Assembly: GCA_003354225.1 (NCBI GenBank)
Contig: PIVH01000081.1
Location: 1 to 8,479, forward strand
Length of the DNA stretch: 8,479 nt
Reading direction: 5' to 3'
From: Globobulimina sp.
Lineage: Eukaryota > Foraminifera > Rotaliida
The position numbers and the translations under genes are program-made. How positions within the stretch are numbered: position 1 is the first letter of the stretch; each line of letters starts with the position of its first letter. Of the stretch, positions 7,001-8,479 are shown piece by piece. Below the pieces are notes generated by a model that was given only the letters and a program-made list of their open reading frames with translations, made no database searches and had not been told where the DNA came from.

Positions 7001-8393
7001 GAAAAAGGATGCACAGAATGAGCGATTTAAACAGCAGTTTTTCAAACAATTGAAAGAAAAAGGCATCAACAAGGAAAGCGAGCAAATATCAGAGACAAAT
7101 GTCGAATCTGTGCAGGTCGCACACATTGCGATGCCGTCACGGAAAAAGACAATGGATACAAAGCTAGCAAACATAGCGCAGTCTGCGACGGAAACTGTCG
7201 TCGAAGCAGTGCCGGTGGAAAAGGACAAAGTTGTGATAAACTCCACGACGCCGAGTTTGGAGACGGATTTTAAGTTTGTGTTTGAAATAAATAATATAAA
7301 AAATGAAATGCAAGCCAAAGGAAACAAATTTGTATTAAAAAAAATCGAGATTGAGGATGAGACTCTAAATTTAAATGAAACTGATGATTTGAATATAAAT
7401 ATGAATATAAATGATAATATCTCATCTTGTTCGAGTTCAGACAATGGCTCGTTTGTATCATTGGGTATTGGCGTTGACCCATTTGCATTAAACAACCGAT
7501 ATTATCAAAATATAATTAATACGAACAGCAATACAGAAAAGGAAGAGAAGAATACAGAATTTGCACTGCCGCAGAAAAGTGTAATTGTGAAGAAAGCAGA
7601 GGAGAAACAGAGGAAAATGGCAGAGACCGCCATGATGTTAGCACACGGCATGCAGGAAATTGGTGTGACGCAACGCAACGAATCGCGTATAAATAACCAT
7701 AATTATAACAATAACAATAATGTAATAAGACATGGACATAATAATAATAACAATGCGCAAAATGAAGAGAGCCACGTAATATCGCCAGGAGTGCACGTGA
7801 ACCGATCGAGGAATAGATACTATGGACATAACCACCATTATTATGATTATAATTATCAGACACAAATGTCGCGGCGGAGAGAGCATTATCAATATAACAG
7901 ATATAATCGGCGGGATAGAGACAGGAATAAGAAATATAGAGAAGAATATTCGTTATCAGCAGCAAAGAAATATAAAATATACAATGGATATTATGACGCA
8001 TCGTCATCGCATGCGGATGATTATTATGCGGCGAATCGTAATGGAAATGGGATACCGCCGCGGATGAGAGGTTCAAATGGGATGTTGTCATCGTTGGGGA
8101 TTCGAGAAAAGCATAAAAAGAATCGCGAGAAATATAGTAAATATCGGGATAAATATAGCAAGAAAAGGGAAAATAATATTAACTCATTGTCGTATAACAA
8201 AGGAAAATCGAATCGGAATAAGAATAGCTTATATTATGATGACCGGGCACATCTAAGTGAGAGGGGGAGAGATGTCAGAGATCGATATAGAACTCGCGAT
8301 AATCATACCAATGCATCACGGTATTATCAATATAAAAGTAGTCCATATTCGTCAAATTCAAAATATAATTATTCTCGGAAAACACGAAGGTAA
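4092..8393 (+). CDS. Pat1-like mRNA decapping/P-body scaffold with a long C-terminal extension
   Basis: This is a 1433-aa protein. Pat1 proteins link the Lsm1-7 ring, DDX6/Dhh1 and Dcp2 to promote decapping in cytoplasmic P-bodies. Evidence, in order: an acidic N-terminus with a possible DDX6-binding F-D-F (46-48); a Pro/Ser-rich stretch; His/Asn/Tyr-rich sequence (about 205-230); the Pat1 helix motif L-M-H-H-H-E-I-E-Q-V-L-R-K-Q, then D-P-L-K-A-D-F-Y (about 259-287); G-T-L-G-K-T-A-G-F-V-S-V-H-A-P-K (331-346), which matches Pat1 'G-x-L-G-x-x-x-x-x-S-V-x-x-P'; and the C-terminal helical core with L-L-S-I-D-K-G-R-K-L-I-Y-R (491-503) and W-I-Q-C-F-N-K-L-F-N-L-L (679-690). Beyond the core come an unrecognised region (726-837), an S-Q repeat, a coiled coil (922-991) and a Tyr/Arg/Asn-rich tail (about 1190-1433). 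Known Pat1 proteins are roughly 770-800 aa, so the extension is unusual. The start is AAA-ATG-A; the stop is a TAA-TAA pair. Confidence 0.8.
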   Translation: MTFYENEESNQSIPLTTTHDGSQGDESMYDYIAGYNDDNDENLSLFDFEESQLMVDPDNNSNIAYYDEFDQDFDQESFDQESFFDDGLTQQSQESQIQINFDDFPISAPPSPTPKSVKSPTPQTNTKNMPNDNNTQTNTDSNNTNTLTIPTQIINDNMNKLVERQHHYHLAVVAASPQLSTEKKTPDIAPLTLSSNLNPINLNNNHLNSGTYHHYHNNNHHQNNYNSNYMTQNWQKSMWKSHGGARRFFMPLPNRRFTLMHHHEIEQVLRKQLSHMMLPDPLKADFYCGTTQAREGKSWEGFGVPGLNHVYIKKSHKYPRNNDGSPILPPGTLGKTAGFVSVHAPKSMISFRQQIAKSHSESKPKQHEIDFHKFDELVLFNSDKIDFECIGDGDLRDYASGVYVDKELSLQIEIGFDLCGSFERCNMSVFYVHQESECRMLYNTANGLINSRSQRDDMNTFNICLRSRDQTMKNLINFMDLLYPNNTFYKLLSIDKGRKLIYRIFMLFEADNLVFIAMLKLLCAKIYLFATIQQGKKISAQDIEFADKLISVLNPKEYHHHHNNYHNLYTQYIHKKKQLQCIQKQSVSDDQETNDDNSEKKKEKLSQELVAMENQLHYLKELIPPRLSSVNVLIIFKLIIKNIESFTHLSDRKLLFKSRLVCSILSVCVKVSKPNQEEWIQCFNKLFNLLGNDLTFIVPGLTRLQSAQSQPPQSDLSEPQCTNNNNPFCDSVIIPSVMNEAELERLYNPNVHERGNVFLGAEYYKLTGKNLTQWSVLMASPRIRWELICDICIGCDENTSAKIYDLKNFWQAVKEGMFYYPPARFLAHNHSQLKRELYGYFDKIKEKARVQMAALKKSQSQSQSHSHSQDESKEETENVTVSPIKRAQSDPLTSINMNININGNNNPISINNPHPYSHPQSMHHYVHQMRGWLAAFERNELKQLEKERQHRINMEKQSKRQREYEKMLQQKKDAQNERFKQQFFKQLKEKGINKESEQISETNVESVQVAHIAMPSRKKTMDTKLANIAQSATETVVEAVPVEKDKVVINSTTPSLETDFKFVFEINNIKNEMQAKGNKFVLKKIEIEDETLNLNETDDLNINMNINDNISSCSSSDNGSFVSLGIGVDPFALNNRYYQNIINTNSNTEKEEKNTEFALPQKSVIVKKAEEKQRKMAETAMMLAHGMQEIGVTQRNESRINNHNYNNNNNVIRHGHNNNNNAQNEESHVISPGVHVNRSRNRYYGHNHHYYDYNYQTQMSRRREHYQYNRYNRRDRDRNKKYREEYSLSAAKKYKIYNGYYDASSSHADDYYAANRNGNGIPPRMRGSNGMLSSLGIREKHKKNREKYSKYRDKYSKKRENNINSLSYNKGKSNRNKNSLYYDDRAHLSERGRDVRDRYRTRDNHTNASRYYQYKSSPYSSNSKYNYSRKTRR
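4296..4337 (+). repeat. In-frame 15-bp tandem repeat (F-D-Q-E-S)
   Basis: Three units start with tttgatcaag: a 12-base unit (4296-4307) and two 15-base units (4308-4322, 4323-4337) that differ by one final base. They encode F-D-Q-D / F-D-Q-E-S / F-D-Q-E-S in the acidic N-terminus of the Pat1-like protein. The near identity suggests a recent slippage expansion. Confidence 0.85.
6663..6698 (+). repeat. Coding S-Q/S-H dipeptide repeat
   Basis: Residues 858-869 of the Pat1-like protein alternate Ser with Gln or His, using both TCG and AGT/AGC for Ser. S-Q pairs are the target of ATM/ATR-type kinases, but a simple repeat expansion explains the tract equally well. Confidence 0.7.
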
Positions 8394-8424
8394 TAATTAA
8401 GATAATTTAAGTAATAATTAAGAT
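8390..8424 (+). repeat. 14-nt direct repeat spanning the Pat1-like stop codon
   Basis: gtaataattaagat occurs at 8390-8403 and again at 8411-8424. The first copy contains the TAA-TAA stop pair. It is probably a local duplication in the 3' UTR; no function is evident. Confidence 0.7.
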
Positions 8425-8442
8425 GTTATTCATGCACATATT

Positions 8443-8456
8443 ATATATATATATAT
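8443..8456. repeat. Short TA dinucleotide run in the 3' flank
   Basis: About seven TA units lie in the AT-rich sequence after the Pat1-like gene, within a longer A/T stretch of about 8438-8464. It is a simple microsatellite. The remaining flank to 8479 shows nothing else. Confidence 0.7.
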
Positions 8457-8479
8457 CATATATTTGTGTTTATTGTATA

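Noticed and set aside
6863-7495. 210-codon antisense ORF rich in Ser, Phe and Cys
   Set aside because: It is the mirror of the Lys/Glu/Gln-rich coiled-coil coding sequence of the Pat1-like gene; no domain is visible.
7516-8091. 191-codon antisense ORF rich in Tyr, His, Ile and Ser
   Set aside because: It is the reverse of the Asn/Tyr/Arg-rich tail, which yields few stops on the other strand; low complexity and no motif.
203-8393. Bacterial or giant-virus origin of the whole window
   Set aside because: Pat1 and predicted spliceosomal introns point to a eukaryotic nuclear genome; only 1-160 looks bacterial.
1-8479. Alternative genetic code (TAA/TAG as Gln)
   Set aside because: All three genes use CAA/CAG for Gln throughout with no internal TAA or TAG, and the Pat1-like gene ends with two TAA codons.
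1-8479. tRNA, rRNA, CRISPR array, insertion sequence or other complete mobile element
   Set aside because: I found no cloverleaf-like sequence, spaced direct repeats, terminal inverted repeats or transposase motifs; repeats are short and local.

Overview
The window is microbial-eukaryote (protist) DNA carrying a piece of apparently bacterial coding sequence at its left edge. A eukaryotic origin is supported by an F-box/ARM-repeat protein, a Pat1-family mRNA-decay protein, a RanBP2-type zinc finger split from the rest of its gene by a small GT-AG intron, and a second, very canonical-looking intron in a 5' leader. No bacterial operon structure is visible around these three genes. Composition ranges from strongly AT-rich (the F-box gene) to fairly GC-balanced (the middle of the Pat1 gene). 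The standard genetic code fits: glutamine is CAA/CAG, and no TAA, TAG or TGA occurs in about 2,460 codons. I cannot name the species. The mix of ZnF-RanBP2, an 'I-P-x-D-I-x-x-L-C-x-x-F-Y' motif and Asn/His-rich tracts recalls amoeboid protists (Rhizaria, Amoebozoa), but this is a weak guess.

Layout. (1) 1-160, minus strand: the first 53 codons of a gene whose product looks like HsdS, the DNA-specificity subunit of a type I restriction-modification system; it runs off the left edge. (2) 161-202: only 42 bp separate it, head to head, from the next gene. (3) 203-2044, plus: a 613-aa F-box protein with importin-alpha-like ARM repeats. (4) 2045-2525: convergent 3' flanks with candidate polyadenylation signals. 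(5) 2526-3841, minus: a two-exon gene. Exon 1 encodes a RanBP2 zinc finger; a 65-nt intron follows; exon 2 encodes the I-P-x-D-I motif and what look like two beta-rich (MATH-like) halves. (6) 3842-4091: a divergent promoter region with a T-rich repeat and a probable 5' UTR intron. (7) 4092-8393, plus: a 1433-aa Pat1-like decapping/P-body scaffold with a very long, partly unrecognised C-terminal half. (8) 8394-8479: AT-rich 3' flank.

Together, the eukaryotic genes are regulatory: one probable ubiquitin-ligase adaptor (F-box), one zinc-finger protein with a probable protein-binding domain, and one mRNA-turnover scaffold. Nothing shows that they share a pathway. The most unusual feature is the intact HsdS-like reading frame next to eukaryotic genes. 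It is either a horizontal transfer into a protist chromosome or a chimeric/contaminated assembly, and the window alone cannot decide between them. The second notable result is the hidden zinc-finger exon, which a plain ORF reading of that gene misses.
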